A DNA stretch of 46,218 bases from an uncultured Roseburia sp. (GTDB taxonomy: Bacteria > Bacillota > Clostridia > Lachnospirales > Lachnospiraceae). The notes under the pieces are model-generated. The model was not told where the DNA came from, did not search any database, and worked only from the letters and a program-made list of their open reading frames with translations. How positions within the stretch are numbered: position 1 is the first letter of the stretch; each line of letters starts with the position of its first letter. The DNA lies in NCBI GenBank assembly GCA_900539115.1, contig UQAQ01000023.1, positions 1 through 46,218 of the forward strand, in the 5' to 3' direction. This document shows, in pieces, positions 25,616-34,993 of this stretch. Both the position numbers and the translations under genes were made by a program.

Positions 25616-27961
25616 CTATTCAACATTCTTCAATGCTTCATCCATCGGAATCTTCTTAATTCTTCGGAATTGCACGAGTGCTACCAGCGCATACGCACCA
25701 AGTACCATAAGTACCATGATCGGATAAACCTGCGGTGAATAATAAATACTAATCCATCCATTGTAATTGATCATGAGTGCCTGGTAAATCTCCAACATCG
25801 TAACCGAGGATAAAAACAAACTGATAATGATCGAGAACAGCACAAACCATGTCGTCGTGATCAGGTAAAGCCGCCCGATCTCTCCATTTTCATAGCCTAA
25901 GATCTTAACCATCGAGATTGCCGTCGTATTTCGCTCCAATATAAGTTTCGTAAGAAGATAAATGATCAGTACCGCAAGCGCAACGGCAAACGATTTAATC
26001 ATCTCAAACATACCTCCCATCGACACATTCATCTGACGGGAAAGTTTTGTCATATCATCTTCTGTAATACAGGAACTAATGTACTTTTCATCAATATCGG
26101 TCAATTTTTCTTTGGAAAAATATCCGGTGAAATATTCCGGTTTTCCGGGAGTGGAAAGCCGCTTCAAAAGCAATGCAGGATCACTGAATCCCTGGTCAAA
26201 CAAATCGACTTTCATTTCAAATGTTTCATTAAACTGATCGATTGGCATAAATACAGCAATACCGGCAGCGTAAGGGATGACCTTTACAATCTTCACACGA
26301 TATTGTTTTCCCTCATATTTTTCTTTCAAAGTAATCGTATCGCCGACCTGCACCCCATACTTTTCATTAAATGAATCCGATACAGCGACTCCCTCTTTCG
26401 GAAGTTCTTGCGTGAAATATTTGCTGTCATTTACAATTCCGTAAATACTGATATCTTCATCTCGGGTCTTCCCCTCATAATTTAACGAAGTCATTGCGTA
26501 CTTTTCCGCATCCGGATTTGTCGTATCTACCTGCGTCTTCAAAACATACTGGTACGGCGCGATCATCGCATCCAGCACCTTGTCCTGGTATTTTTCCAAA
26601 AGCGGCTGCATCATCATACCAAACAAAAGCAATACCGACGCAAAAAATATTCCGATAAACATCATCAGATAACTCGATAAATTCTGCAATACAATACGGA
26701 TACGAAATCTTGTGAAAAATTTAAAATGTGGCAGACGAAGTGCCTTCTTTTTCTTCTTCGTTGAAAGATCTCTCCGTATAAATTTAAGCGGCGACAAACG
26801 CAGTTTCTTAATCAGTGTAACTGCATTCACTACAAGCATTAATACGATAGGAATCACCGTCGTCATCACAAAAGCTTCTGCATTCCAGACGGTTACATAC
26901 GTCGGCAGGCTGTAACTTCCATAATACAAATCTGCCACCATATCTTTAAATATAGTGTATCCAAGTACATTTCCCAGTAAGGAAGAAATTAACGTGACCA
27001 TAATCGGCACCGCGAGGTAATGTCTTAAAACTTCTCCTCTCGTATACCCCGAAGCACGAAGGGTACCGATCACGGACGATTCTCTTATAATTGTATGTTT
27101 GATCGTAATCGAAAAGATAAACGCAATGATTGCGATCAGGATATACAAAAGTCCGATTATCATAGACCGGTCGCCGCCCAAATCATTTCCGGTAAAATGA
27201 ATTGCCTGGTTTGCATATTCCGGAATAAAATTCTTAATTGTCAGATTTTTATTATAGGCCTTTTTAGCAATTGCCGTCATAAAATCTTCGGCTTTGTCAT
27301 TCTTTTCTTTCTCTGTCTGCGGTTTATCCGCATAAACCCAGTCGTATTGAAAATGTTCTTTGTCCTCCGAAAGAGTTTCATACCCTTCTTTTGACATAAC
27401 AGCCACACCAAACTTAACGGCATCAAACATGAAATCATTATTGTCTGAGTATAATGCGCTATAGTCAGACAAAGCCACCAGACCACAGATGTCATATTCT
27501 TTTCCGTCTAACGTAATCTTATCACCAATTTCCCAGTTATTGTTATCTGCATGCATACGGTCAATCGCTGCCTGATTTTTCTTCTTTGGCATCGTTCCTT
27601 CCATCAAACAGATTTTATTCACCTCTTCACGTGTTTTAAAAACACGCATCGTTCCCTGAGAATTATCTTTTTTCAAAACTGAGGCAACTTCTTTGTAAAA
27701 ATCCTTATAAAAAGTTACATTCTCCTCTTTTTCCACCTCGTCCATCATTGTGTCGTCTGCTTCTTCTTCAAACTCCACATGTCCGTCTTCTATGTTGTAT
27801 TTCTCAAAACTTTCATCATATGCGATGATCATACTGTTTCCTGCTACAAGAAATCCGGAAATAAATCCGATCGTCAATGTCATAAACAAAAATATGACAA
27901 TATACTTTGGAAATTCTCCAATCAATTCTCTCGGCAGGCGTTTTATTAATGGATTTTTCAT
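25616..27961 (-). CDS. ABC transporter permease, FtsX/MacB type
   Basis: 781 residues. Membrane segments are seen near the N-terminus (YIVIFLFMTLTIGFISGFLV), in a block at about 270-460 (three of the first FtsX core plus one opening the second half) and in a C-terminal block (about 660-775), with two large extracellular domains between. This is the duplicated FtsX layout of mechanotransmission-type transporters. Ribosome site GGAGGG, 12 bp after the ATPase stop. With the ATPase and the heptad-repeat protein it forms a complete export or cell-envelope remodelling unit; partner systems in Firmicutes often handle lipids, peptides or envelope stress. The substrate is not deducible. Confidence 0.9.
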   Translation of the reverse strand: MKNPLIKRLPRELIGEFPKYIVIFLFMTLTIGFISGFLVAGNSMIIAYDESFEKYNIEDGHVEFEEEADDTMMDEVEKEENVTFYKDFYKEVASVLKKDNSQGTMRVFKTREEVNKICLMEGTMPKKKNQAAIDRMHADNNNWEIGDKITLDGKEYDICGLVALSDYSALYSDNNDFMFDAVKFGVAVMSKEGYETLSEDKEHFQYDWVYADKPQTEKEKNDKAEDFMTAIAKKAYNKNLTIKNFIPEYANQAIHFTGNDLGGDRSMIIGLLYILIAIIAFIFSITIKHTIIRESSVIGTLRASGYTRGEVLRHYLAVPIMVTLISSLLGNVLGYTIFKDMVADLYYGSYSLPTYVTVWNAEAFVMTTVIPIVLMLVVNAVTLIKKLRLSPLKFIRRDLSTKKKKKALRLPHFKFFTRFRIRIVLQNLSSYLMMFIGIFFASVLLLFGMMMQPLLEKYQDKVLDAMIAPYQYVLKTQVDTTNPDAEKYAMTSLNYEGKTRDEDISIYGIVNDSKYFTQELPKEGVAVSDSFNEKYGVQVGDTITLKEKYEGKQYRVKIVKVIPYAAGIAVFMPIDQFNETFEMKVDLFDQGFSDPALLLKRLSTPGKPEYFTGYFSKEKLTDIDEKYISSCITEDDMTKLSRQMNVSMGGMFEMIKSFAVALAVLIIYLLTKLILERNTTAISMVKILGYENGEIGRLYLITTTWFVLFSIIISLFLSSVTMLEIYQALMINYNGWISIYYSPQVYPIMVLMVLGAYALVALVQFRRIKKIPMDEALKNVE

Positions 27962-27973
27962 TTACCCGCCCTC

Positions 27974-28672
27974 CTACCAGTCAAGATCTACTGCGGAAAT
28001 CTTCTTCTCATTACAGTAATTCTTCCGTATCTGTCCGTCACGCAGCTGAACAACACGATCCGCCATATATTTGATTGCATCGTTATGGGTTACCATTATG
28101 ACTGTATTCCCGTATTTGTGATTAACTTCTTCAATCAGATTCAAAATATCTTTGGACGTATTATAATCCAAAGCTCCGGTCGGCTCATCGCACAAAAGAA
28201 TATCCGGATTTTTTACAATCGCACGTCCGATCGCGGTACGCTGCTGCTGTCCACCGGAAAGCTGATTTGGAAGTTTATGGCGATGTTCATACAACCCAAG
28301 TGTCTTTAACAGATCGTCAATCTCCAAGGGTTTTTCACTTAAATATGCTCCTACCTCAATATTCTCTTTTACATTGAGATTTGGGATCAGATTGTACATC
28401 TGAAATATGTAACCAAGATGTCTTCTGCGGTATCGGGTCAATGCCTTTTCCGTCATATCTTTCATCTTCTCTCCCTCGATGGCTACGTAACCATCATCCG
28501 GTGAATCAATACCTCCAATAATATTAAGAAGCGTGGATTTTCCGGAGCCGGAAGGACCAAGAAGAACACAGATCTCTCCTTTATTGGCTGTAAACTCAAT
28601 CCCTTTTAACACCTCTGTCCGGTTGTTTCCGCTTCCAAAACTCTTTTTTAGATCATGAATCTCTAAAAACAT
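27974..28672 (-). CDS. ABC transporter ATP-binding protein (LolD/MacB type)
   Basis: 232 residues, normal size. Walker A GPSGSGKST (39-47), Q-loop FQMYNLIP, signature LSGGQQQR (138-145), Walker B ILLCDEPTG (Asp162, Glu163) and H-loop MVTHND are all intact. AGGAGG 7 bp before the ATG. It powers the FtsX permease encoded just downstream. It is the first gene of the operon, expressed from the promoter and palindrome at 28710-28753. Confidence 0.95.
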   Translation of the reverse strand: MFLEIHDLKKSFGSGNNRTEVLKGIEFTANKGEICVLLGPSGSGKSTLLNIIGGIDSPDDGYVAIEGEKMKDMTEKALTRYRRRHLGYIFQMYNLIPNLNVKENIEVGAYLSEKPLEIDDLLKTLGLYEHRHKLPNQLSGGQQQRTAIGRAIVKNPDILLCDEPTGALDYNTSKDILNLIEEVNHKYGNTVIMVTHNDAIKYMADRVVQLRDGQIRKNYCNEKKISAVDLDW

Positions 28673-28709
28673 CTCTAAATCCTCCTAAAATGTATACGTA
28701 AACGTTTAA

Positions 28710-28727
28710 GTTAGTTTTCACTAACTA
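28710..28727. promoter_or_regulatory. TetR-style palindromic operator
   Basis: AGTTAG-6-CTAACT lies just downstream of the -10 region of the ABC operon promoter, where a bound repressor would block transcription. TetR-family genes often control this kind of transporter, but no TetR gene lies in the window. Confidence 0.6.
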
Positions 28728-28731
28728 ATAA

Positions 28732-28753
28732 TATCATACCTCTTTTTGTCAAA
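28732..28753 (-). promoter_or_regulatory. Promoter of the ABC/FtsX/heptad-repeat operon
   Basis: On the minus strand a perfect TTGACA (28748-28753) is followed by TA-rich -10 candidates (TATTAT or TATTAG) 13-16 bp on. The -35 box shares bases with the T run of the terminator that ends the upstream MATE gene. Confidence 0.55.
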
Positions 28754-28800
28754 AAAAGATAGACTTCTTATTGATAATATTTCTCAACAAGAAGTCTATT
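28752..28800 (-). terminator. Terminator of the pgeF-queH-apbE-MATE operon
   Basis: ATAGACTTCTT pairs with AAGAAGTCTAT (11 bp, perfect) and is followed on the minus strand by CTTTTTTTG, 5 bp after the MATE stop. Confidence 0.92.
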
Positions 28801-28805
28801 CGTTA

Positions 28806-30194
28806 TTATTTCTTTTCTTCTACGAGATTGTTCAGCCAGATTCCTTTTACCAGTAAGATGTAGCCAAGCATGGATTTTAACACATCCACTCCGCTCACGA
28901 TCAGATACAGCGGAAAGATTGGGATCGAGGTGAATCTTGAAAGACAGTATGCCAACGGAATTGTAATACACCAGATAAAACAACTGTCAAACAAAAACGT
29001 AATGATCGTCTTTCCTCCGGAACGGATTGTAAAATATGTCGCGTGCAAAAAAGCATTGACCGGCATATACAGCGCAAGGATTCGGATAAATCCGGTTGCC
29101 AGATGCCGTATCTCCTCCGTCGTCTCATAGATTCTTGGGAAAAACGGCGAGGTTCCTGCCAAAGCAAGAGCAATTATAAGACACAGTGTCGTCGAACAGA
29201 AAATAATCCGATAAGCGGTATATCTTGCTTCTTTCATCTTGCCGGCTCCCAGTAACTGACCGACTAAAATCGCGACACTGTTTCCAATTGATAAAAATAC
29301 GACATTAAACATATTGTTCAGCGTATTTGATATGTTCATTCCTGCCACGACATCCAGACCGCGAACGGAGTAACATTGCATAAGCATCGCCATACCGGAC
29401 GCCCACAAGCCTTCATTGACCAAGAGCGGCGTTCCCTTGATGGCAATTTCTTTTGCCAGACCTGCCGGTATTTTCATTGAGCGGTACAGTCCTTTGACAT
29501 AAGGATTTCTGTCCTTCTTCGTATGCACCCAGCCTACGACAATAACCATCTCCACAATTCTTGCTGCCACGGTTCCGATGGCTGCTCCTCTGGCTCCCAG
29601 AACCGGCATTCCGAATTTTCCGAAGATCAACACGTAATTGATGCAAAAGTTCACGACGACAGAAAGGATCCCGGCTTTCATCGGAAGCATCGTCTCTCCC
29701 GTTTCCTTTAATGTCCCGGCATACGCCTGAACGACTGCAAACGGGATAAAACTGATCATCACAATGTGCAGATAATCCAAACCATGCTGTAACGTGAGTG
29801 CGGCATTAGTCGTTCCATTTTCCGTATGAAGATACAATTGGATCAACTGCTCTCCCATACTTCCCATCAATATCAAACCGATCAGGGTAAGTGCTCCGCA
29901 CAAAAGCAGTTTAAACCGCATTGTGTAGCGGATTCCCTCTTCGTTTCTCTGCCCAAAAAACTGCGCCGTATAAATCCCCGGACCGGATACGGCTCCGAAA
30001 ATAAACAAATTGTAGACAAAAACCAACTGATTTGCGATCGCTACACCGGTCATCTGCTCGGTTCCCATCTGCCCTACCATTACATTGTCAAGCATACTGG
30101 CAAAATTTGTAATTGCCATCTGTATCATCATTGGCACCGCTATCGCAAATAATCTGCGGTAAAACCTGCGGTCTCCGATCAATTTTTCTCTCAT
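28806..30194 (-). CDS. MATE-family efflux transporter
   Basis: 462 residues with about 12 membrane segments in two similar halves (for example MMIQMAITNFASMLDNVMVGQMG near the start and the matching region near 255-285). Members export cationic drugs or metabolites using sodium or proton gradients. GAGG precedes the ATG, 24 bp after apbE. It is the last gene of the pgeF-queH-apbE-MATE operon and ends at a strong terminator. The substrate cannot be read from the sequence. Confidence 0.93.
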   Translation of the reverse strand: MREKLIGDRRFYRRLFAIAVPMMIQMAITNFASMLDNVMVGQMGTEQMTGVAIANQLVFVYNLFIFGAVSGPGIYTAQFFGQRNEEGIRYTMRFKLLLCGALTLIGLILMGSMGEQLIQLYLHTENGTTNAALTLQHGLDYLHIVMISFIPFAVVQAYAGTLKETGETMLPMKAGILSVVVNFCINYVLIFGKFGMPVLGARGAAIGTVAARIVEMVIVVGWVHTKKDRNPYVKGLYRSMKIPAGLAKEIAIKGTPLLVNEGLWASGMAMLMQCYSVRGLDVVAGMNISNTLNNMFNVVFLSIGNSVAILVGQLLGAGKMKEARYTAYRIIFCSTTLCLIIALALAGTSPFFPRIYETTEEIRHLATGFIRILALYMPVNAFLHATYFTIRSGGKTIITFLFDSCFIWCITIPLAYCLSRFTSIPIFPLYLIVSGVDVLKSMLGYILLVKGIWLNNLVEEKK

Positions 30195-30218
30195 TCTTCT
30201 ATTCCTCTTTTTTCATAA

Positions 30219-31253
30219 TTATTTTGCCGTCCGAAAGTCCACTCCTTCCGACGTCCATATTTCGTTATTCTGATCCACCAAAATCAATGACAGATCATTT
30301 TCTTTTGCATAGGCAATTGCCTTTTCTTTTCCCATCACAAACAGCGAAGTGGCAAGCGCATCTCCCTGTTCTCCGCGGTCACAGACCACCGTGACACTCA
30401 AAAGATCACTTTCTGCAGGTGCCCCGGTTCGCGGATCCATGATATGGTGATACCGCTTTCCATTCTTTTCAAAATACCGCTGGTACGATCCCGACGTGAT
30501 CACTGCCTTTTCGTCCACTTCCAGCGTTCCCAGCACACTCTGTCCATCTGACGGATCGGTAATTCCGATCGTAAACCGGCTGCCATCTTCTTTTTTCCCG
30601 AATGTCTGCACATTCCCACCTAATGACACAACGCCGGCGACAGCTCCTTCTTTTTGAAACAATTCTACCAGTTTTTGGGAAAGATATCCTTTGGCAATTC
30701 CACCAAGGTCAATCTCCATTCCCTTTTTCAAAGTAACCGTATTGTCGTCTCCGAGCGTGATCCCAGAAGCATCTACATAAGAAAGCAGTTTCTTGCGCTC
30801 ACTTTCATCCGGAATTTTATAATCTTGAGTCGTAAATCCCCAAGCGCGGACGATCGGATAAATTGAGATATCAAATAAACCGTCTGTTTTCTCGGTCATT
30901 TCTTTGCTGATACGGATCAGATCATACGTCTCATCCGATACTTTTACCGGTTTTCCCTCTGCCCGGTTGCATTTACTGATATCACTGTCCTCGATATTGA
31001 CAGAAAAATGCTGTTCATACTGTGTAATCAGTTTTCTGCCGGCACTTAATACCTTTTCCGTATCTTTCGCATACACCGTCAGATCCATCACGGTGTCCAT
31101 CGCAAAGATCTCATCTTTTCCTACCGAAATCTCGTCCTTTGGCTGTGCTTCCGTCCTTTTCTGTATGGCATCCGTCACCCCGACCGCTGCGACAGCACAC
31201 AATACGACCACCGCAAGGATCCATATTCTCTTATGTTTATTCTGGTTTTTCAC
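30219..31253 (-). CDS. apbE: FAD:protein FMN transferase
   Basis: 344 residues from a GTG at 31253, chosen for the AAGGAAGGAAG site; it overlaps the end of queH by 17 bp. It attaches FMN covalently to threonines of flavoproteins such as Rnf/Nqr subunits, outside the membrane. An N-terminal membrane anchor (IWILAVVVLCAVAAVG) lacks a clear lipobox. Family motifs are MDTVMDLTVYA, DISIYPIVRAWG, GGIAKGYL, SLGGNVQTFG and ITSGSYQRYFEKNGKRYHHIMDPRTG. No RnfCDG genes lie in the window, so its target is elsewhere. Confidence 0.94.
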   Translation of the reverse strand: MKNQNKHKRIWILAVVVLCAVAAVGVTDAIQKRTEAQPKDEISVGKDEIFAMDTVMDLTVYAKDTEKVLSAGRKLITQYEQHFSVNIEDSDISKCNRAEGKPVKVSDETYDLIRISKEMTEKTDGLFDISIYPIVRAWGFTTQDYKIPDESERKKLLSYVDASGITLGDDNTVTLKKGMEIDLGGIAKGYLSQKLVELFQKEGAVAGVVSLGGNVQTFGKKEDGSRFTIGITDPSDGQSVLGTLEVDEKAVITSGSYQRYFEKNGKRYHHIMDPRTGAPAESDLLSVTVVCDRGEQGDALATSLFVMGKEKAIAYAKENDLSLILVDQNNEIWTSEGVDFRTAK

Positions 31254-31884
31254 AGTTATTTCTTCCTTCCTTTTCTGCCTGCTGCCTTGAAAAGACGCAG
31301 CCACAGTAATTTTGACGGTAAAGATTGTATTCTTTCGACAATTCTATGCTTCGTTTATACCCATTCTTTTTCTTAAAATCGGATGGAAGATAAGAAATGT
31401 TGTACTCCTTCGCCAGTTTCTCTCCGATTTCCATCAGTTTTCCTGCATTTTTATGGGGACTAATTGACAATGTCGTGCAGAAATAATCCGCTCCATAGCG
31501 GACTGCCTCTTTTGCTGTCTCACGAAGCCGCAGTTCATAACACAAAAAACATCGTTTCCCGCATTCCGGCTCATTCTCATAGCCTTTTGCCATGTCAAAA
31601 AAAGTATCGCTGTCATAATCAGCTTCTACGATATCTATCTTTCCGGGATACTCTTTCTCTGAGATGAGACGAATCAATTCCTGTTTCCTCTTCTCATACT
31701 CGTCCTTTTCCGTTATATTCGGATTATAAAAAAACAGCACCAGATGAAAATGCGCCGAAAGGTACTCCGTCACATAACTGCTGCATGGGGCACAGCAGCA
31801 ATGCAGAAAAAGCGTCTTTTTCGGCTCATTGTCAATTTCTACCAATAATTGATCCAGTTCTTTTTGATAATTTCTCTGATTCAC
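31237..31884 (-). CDS. queH: Epoxyqueuosine reductase QueH
   Basis: 215 residues from a GTG at 31884 (AGGAGA 6 bp upstream); the longer open frame to 32064 overlaps pgeF and is not used. It performs the last step of queuosine formation in tRNA wobble position 34. Cysteines that would hold the iron-sulfur cluster and second metal are present: Cys29-31/Cys34 (HCCCAPC), Cys108/Cys112/Cys115 (CGKRCFLC) and YCGC near the end. It starts 14 bp after pgeF and overlaps apbE. QueH is the alternative to the cobalamin enzyme QueG and is common in Firmicutes. Confidence 0.94.
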   Translation of the reverse strand: MNQRNYQKELDQLLVEIDNEPKKTLFLHCCCAPCSSYVTEYLSAHFHLVLFFYNPNITEKDEYEKRKQELIRLISEKEYPGKIDIVEADYDSDTFFDMAKGYENEPECGKRCFLCYELRLRETAKEAVRYGADYFCTTLSISPHKNAGKLMEIGEKLAKEYNISYLPSDFKKKNGYKRSIELSKEYNLYRQNYCGCVFSRQQAEKEGRNNCEKPE

Positions 31885-31898
31885 GTTTGTTCTCCTAT

Positions 31899-32732
31899 CT
31901 ATCCTTCCTGCAGGCCGATGACTGCACAAAGATTTCCTCGCTTTCCCCCGGTAAAACGATGTGAAAACAGCAGATCCGGATGGCAGTTCGTGCACAGTCC
32001 GCTCACCTGTATATGCTCTTCCAGACAACCGGCACGAAGCAGAATCTGCCGGTTTGCCTCCCACAGATCAAGCATCGCATGCCCGTTTCCCTTGTCCTCG
32101 TAAAATCCTGTCATCCACGGAAATGCTTTGTGAAACTCTGCGATCACATCATCACTCACTTCATAACAGTTCCGGCAGATGGATGGTCCGATCACAGCAA
32201 GGATATCCTCCGGTCTGGAACCAAATTCTTCATGCATCCGTTCTACCATCTTCTGCCCCATCGCGCCGACGGTTCCCCGCCATCCGGAATGGGCATTTCC
32301 CACTGCTTTCTTGATCGGATCGTAAAAGATAAGAGGCACGCAGTCCGCAAAAAATGTCATCAACATTACCCCCGGCTCATCGGTTACCAGTCCGTCAATT
32401 TCTCGGATTCTCCGATTCGGATAGCGGTAAACATCACCGGTATCTTCCTTCCCGACACGCAGAATATCGGTTTTATGCACCTGCTGGGTTAATACCAGAT
32501 CTTCTGTCCGGTATCCGACCGCGGCCGCCAGACGTTTGTGGTTTTCTTTTACATCGGCTTCATTATCTCCGCGTGTAAAACTGATATTCATAGAACTCCA
32601 TTCTCCCTTGCTCACGCCGCCAAGACGCGTCGAAAAACCATGAATCACGGGTTGATTTTTAAATAATTCAAATTGAAGAAAGGGCACTCCCTTTTTTTCT
32701 ACTACATTAAGTCCCTTTATGAATTCTAACAT
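31899..32732 (-). CDS. pgeF: Laccase-domain protein (YfiH/PgeF type)
   Basis: 277 residues from the ATG at 32732 (MLEFIKGLNV); an upstream TTG in frame is less likely. The family includes purine nucleoside phosphorylase/adenosine deaminase enzymes and the peptidoglycan editing factor PgeF. The zinc or copper ligands are visible: His86 (QQVHKTD), Cys131 (FADCVPL) and His148 (AHSGWRG). It is the first gene of the operon with queH, apbE and a MATE pump. The symbol follows common annotation; enzymatic role versus cell-wall editing remains open. Confidence 0.9.
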   Translation of the reverse strand: MLEFIKGLNVVEKKGVPFLQFELFKNQPVIHGFSTRLGGVSKGEWSSMNISFTRGDNEADVKENHKRLAAAVGYRTEDLVLTQQVHKTDILRVGKEDTGDVYRYPNRRIREIDGLVTDEPGVMLMTFFADCVPLIFYDPIKKAVGNAHSGWRGTVGAMGQKMVERMHEEFGSRPEDILAVIGPSICRNCYEVSDDVIAEFHKAFPWMTGFYEDKGNGHAMLDLWEANRQILLRAGCLEEHIQVSGLCTNCHPDLLFSHRFTGGKRGNLCAVIGLQEG

Positions 32733-32763
32733 ATATTTATTTTCTCCTGTTTTCAAATTCCTG

Positions 32764-32793
32764 TTGCATAACTTAAATCAAATCTAGTATACT
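32764..32793 (+). promoter_or_regulatory. Promoter of the phospholipase-like gene
   Basis: TTGCAT (32764-32769), 18 bp, TATACT (32788-32793). The -10 lies inside the self-complementary AGTATACT, so it can also be read on the other strand toward pgeF, though no good -35 is seen there. Confidence 0.55.
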
Positions 32794-32839
32794 ACAATTA
32801 TATAAAAAAAGACAGAGTAAATTTGAAAGGAGTTTTATC

Positions 32840-33646
32840 ATGCCTTCATTTTATGCACATAATCGTTTTGGAAAAGAGGTTTGCAAAGAACTTCCAAAAG
32901 AAATACGTCAGATTATACAGGAATACCCTTCTGCCTATAAAGCAGGATTGCAGGGACCGGACTTTCTGTTTTTCTACCGTCCGTTTCTTCCCTGCCACAT
33001 CAATACCTTGGGACATGCCCAGCATAAACAGCCCTTTCTTCCCTTTTTGGAAACCGTTCGGTCTTCCATCCGGAAAAAAGGACGTCATTGTCCGGAGTAT
33101 GCCTATCTCCTTGGATTTATCTGTCATTTTATGCTTGACAGCGAAGCACATACGTACGTCAATGAAAAGGCAAAAGAAGAGGGATTCAACCACCTTGTCA
33201 TGGAAATGGAATTTGACCGCTATCTGATGAAAAAAGATGGCATCCAGCCATTTTTATACCCTCTCTGGCGCCACATCCGCTGGGATAATCAGACGCTTCA
33301 GGCTGTCTATGGAGTTTACCGCCATTTTGACCTGACACCACGCGACGTCAAAAAATCGTTACAGTCTATGGCGTTTTACAAATGGCTCGTAACGACCGGC
33401 AAAACCTTGCGCCGTCTCATCCTGCGTTCCCTTATGTTTCTCTCCCTGCACTACCACAAACTCGAAGGACATATGATGGATCTCATTCCAAAAGCCTCTG
33501 CCAGGGAGACAAATCCGGTTCTTTCCAAAATTTACCAAAGAACACTTGTTCCCTGCAGAGACATTATCATTGATTTTGACAAAACATTTCTGAACGGAAA
33601 ACCATTGAATCCCCGTTTTCAAACAACCTTTCAAAAACGGGAGTGA
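32840..33646 (+). CDS. Zinc-dependent phospholipase C family protein
   Basis: 268 residues, ribosome site AAAGGAG. His/Asp-rich motifs of the PF00882 fold are present: YAHNRFG at the start, QGPDFLFFY, LGHAQHKQPF, YLLGFICHFMLDSEAHTYV and HLVMEMEFDR. These correspond to the zinc ligands of clostridial phospholipase C, but the protein has no signal peptide and lacks the C-terminal membrane-binding domain, so it is probably an intracellular hydrolase and not a toxin. It stands alone on the plus strand between two minus-strand operons. Confidence 0.88.
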   Translation: MPSFYAHNRFGKEVCKELPKEIRQIIQEYPSAYKAGLQGPDFLFFYRPFLPCHINTLGHAQHKQPFLPFLETVRSSIRKKGRHCPEYAYLLGFICHFMLDSEAHTYVNEKAKEEGFNHLVMEMEFDRYLMKKDGIQPFLYPLWRHIRWDNQTLQAVYGVYRHFDLTPRDVKKSLQSMAFYKWLVTTGKTLRRLILRSLMFLSLHYHKLEGHMMDLIPKASARETNPVLSKIYQRTLVPCRDIIIDFDKTFLNGKPLNPRFQTTFQKRE

Positions 33647-33677
33647 CTGGCTTTATCCGCGATTGTCTTAATCCTCA

Positions 33678-34826
33678 CTACCATCTCTTCAATGAATTCT
33701 TTATATGATTTTTCAGCACATATTGTCTGCGTATGCGCTCTTCCGGCTGCGTGTCAACGAAATACAAAAATACTATAAACACCCATTCCAGCGGTTTCAT
33801 CAGAAAATATACCACATCTGCCCGCAGTGGCGTTGTAATATGTCTGGAAACCGGATATCCATACCTGTCATAAAAGTTTCTTATCGCCTTGTGAATTTTA
33901 GGAAATTTTTCCTGTATCCATTCTTCAAACGCATTGGCTATACACAATTGGCGGTTTACCACGATCGTCTGTCCTCTTCTCGTCCCATACCGGAGCGGCT
34001 TCACGATCTTTTTATGACCGCCTGCTGCCACCGTACACAGATAATGCCCGCTCGACTCCATTGGAGGAGGCGGTATCTGCTGTGAAAATGTCCAGTCGGC
34101 TGTATCCGTAAAGGCTTTGACCGGCGCATCTGCCCCTTGCCCAGCCAGAATAAACAAGATTTCAAATACAGCAATGATAAAAAAGAAGCAGGCAAATACA
34201 AGCACAGGATACCGTTCAAAACATCTTATCCTGCAATACAGCCATGCCATCTTTGTACTCTCCGCATTTTTTCGTCTCGCCTGATAAAGTTTTATCTGCT
34301 CCCTCATATGATTTTTCACTGCCGAAACAGAAAGCACAAAAAGGTTGAATTGATACAGATATAAAAACATATTGACAAATCCATCACTGTGACTCTTCAT
34401 CTGGTTTCCGATCTGAATCGCAAAAGCAATAGAAATAACATTAAATATCACTACAAAAGCAATTAAAAACGCGGCAAAAAGCGGTGGCTGCCGGTCTGCC
34501 TGCACACTATACAAAATAAGTAGTGCAATAAGTCCCAGTACAACCGGAATCACTACCGTCCAGCCATATTGCGACGAGATACTATAATGTGTTTCATAGA
34601 CATAAACGGCTTCCTTCCAGTCCCCCGACGGCTGAAAACCGGCTTCGTATAAAAAGTAATACAAAAAGCCTCCGATCCAGATCGTCAGCCACGCAATAAT
34701 TCTTTTATATTTTGGCTTTTTTGCAAAGAAATTGTAAATGTTCCAGATGGTAAGCACTCCCGGAACTACTCCTATAACAATCCAAAAAAGGATTAGATAC
34801 ATCGTTTCTTGTATACTTTCGTACAA
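33678..34826 (-). CDS. DUF6688-like membrane protein
   Basis: 382 residues from a TTG at 34826, chosen because GAGGGG sits 6 bp upstream; the open frame continues to 34988 through repeat DNA, and a codon-45 ATG has no ribosome site. About seven membrane segments (for example LILFWIVIGVVPGVLTIW, GWTVVIPVVLGLIALLIL, PVLVFACFFFIIAVFEILFIL) precede a C-terminal cytoplasmic domain with GGHKKIVKPLRYGTRRGQ, RQLCIANAFEEW and PLRADVVYFLMKPLEW. This C-terminal pattern is what I recall for DUF6688. The function is unknown. It stands alone, with convergent and divergent neighbours. Confidence 0.75.
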   Translation of the reverse strand: MYESIQETMYLILFWIVIGVVPGVLTIWNIYNFFAKKPKYKRIIAWLTIWIGGFLYYFLYEAGFQPSGDWKEAVYVYETHYSISSQYGWTVVIPVVLGLIALLILYSVQADRQPPLFAAFLIAFVVIFNVISIAFAIQIGNQMKSHSDGFVNMFLYLYQFNLFVLSVSAVKNHMREQIKLYQARRKNAESTKMAWLYCRIRCFERYPVLVFACFFFIIAVFEILFILAGQGADAPVKAFTDTADWTFSQQIPPPPMESSGHYLCTVAAGGHKKIVKPLRYGTRRGQTIVVNRQLCIANAFEEWIQEKFPKIHKAIRNFYDRYGYPVSRHITTPLRADVVYFLMKPLEWVFIVFLYFVDTQPEERIRRQYVLKNHIKNSLKRW

Positions 34827-34895
34827 TAAAATCCCCTCTTTCTCTATCCGATTCATAAATTGGAAAAAGGGATGGGCGGAAATCCGTCCATCCCT

Positions 34896-34993
34896 CCCGC
34901 AAGCGGGTCCCTCCTGCAGCCGCAAGTGGCGATAAGGAATCCTCCCGCAAGCGGGTCCCTCAATTAGCGATAAGGAATCCTCCCGCAAGCGGG
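34896..34993. repeat. Three REP-like hairpins
   Basis: CCCGCAAGCGGG occurs at 34896-34907, 34944-34955 and 34982-34993, each inside a longer near-identical unit (TCCCGCAAGCGGGTCCCTC), the last two preceded by GATAAGGAATCC. They fill the gap between the GNAT gene and the DUF6688 start and are GC-rich compared with both sides. They resemble REP/BIME arrays and may protect the GNAT mRNA 3' end. Confidence 0.8.

Noticed and set aside
31885..32064. N-terminal extension of QueH
   Set aside because: It lies wholly inside pgeF in another frame; the GTG at 31884 has the ribosome site and family start.
32840..33646. Secreted alpha-toxin-like phospholipase
   Set aside because: No signal peptide and no C-terminal membrane-binding domain; only the zinc-binding fold is shared.
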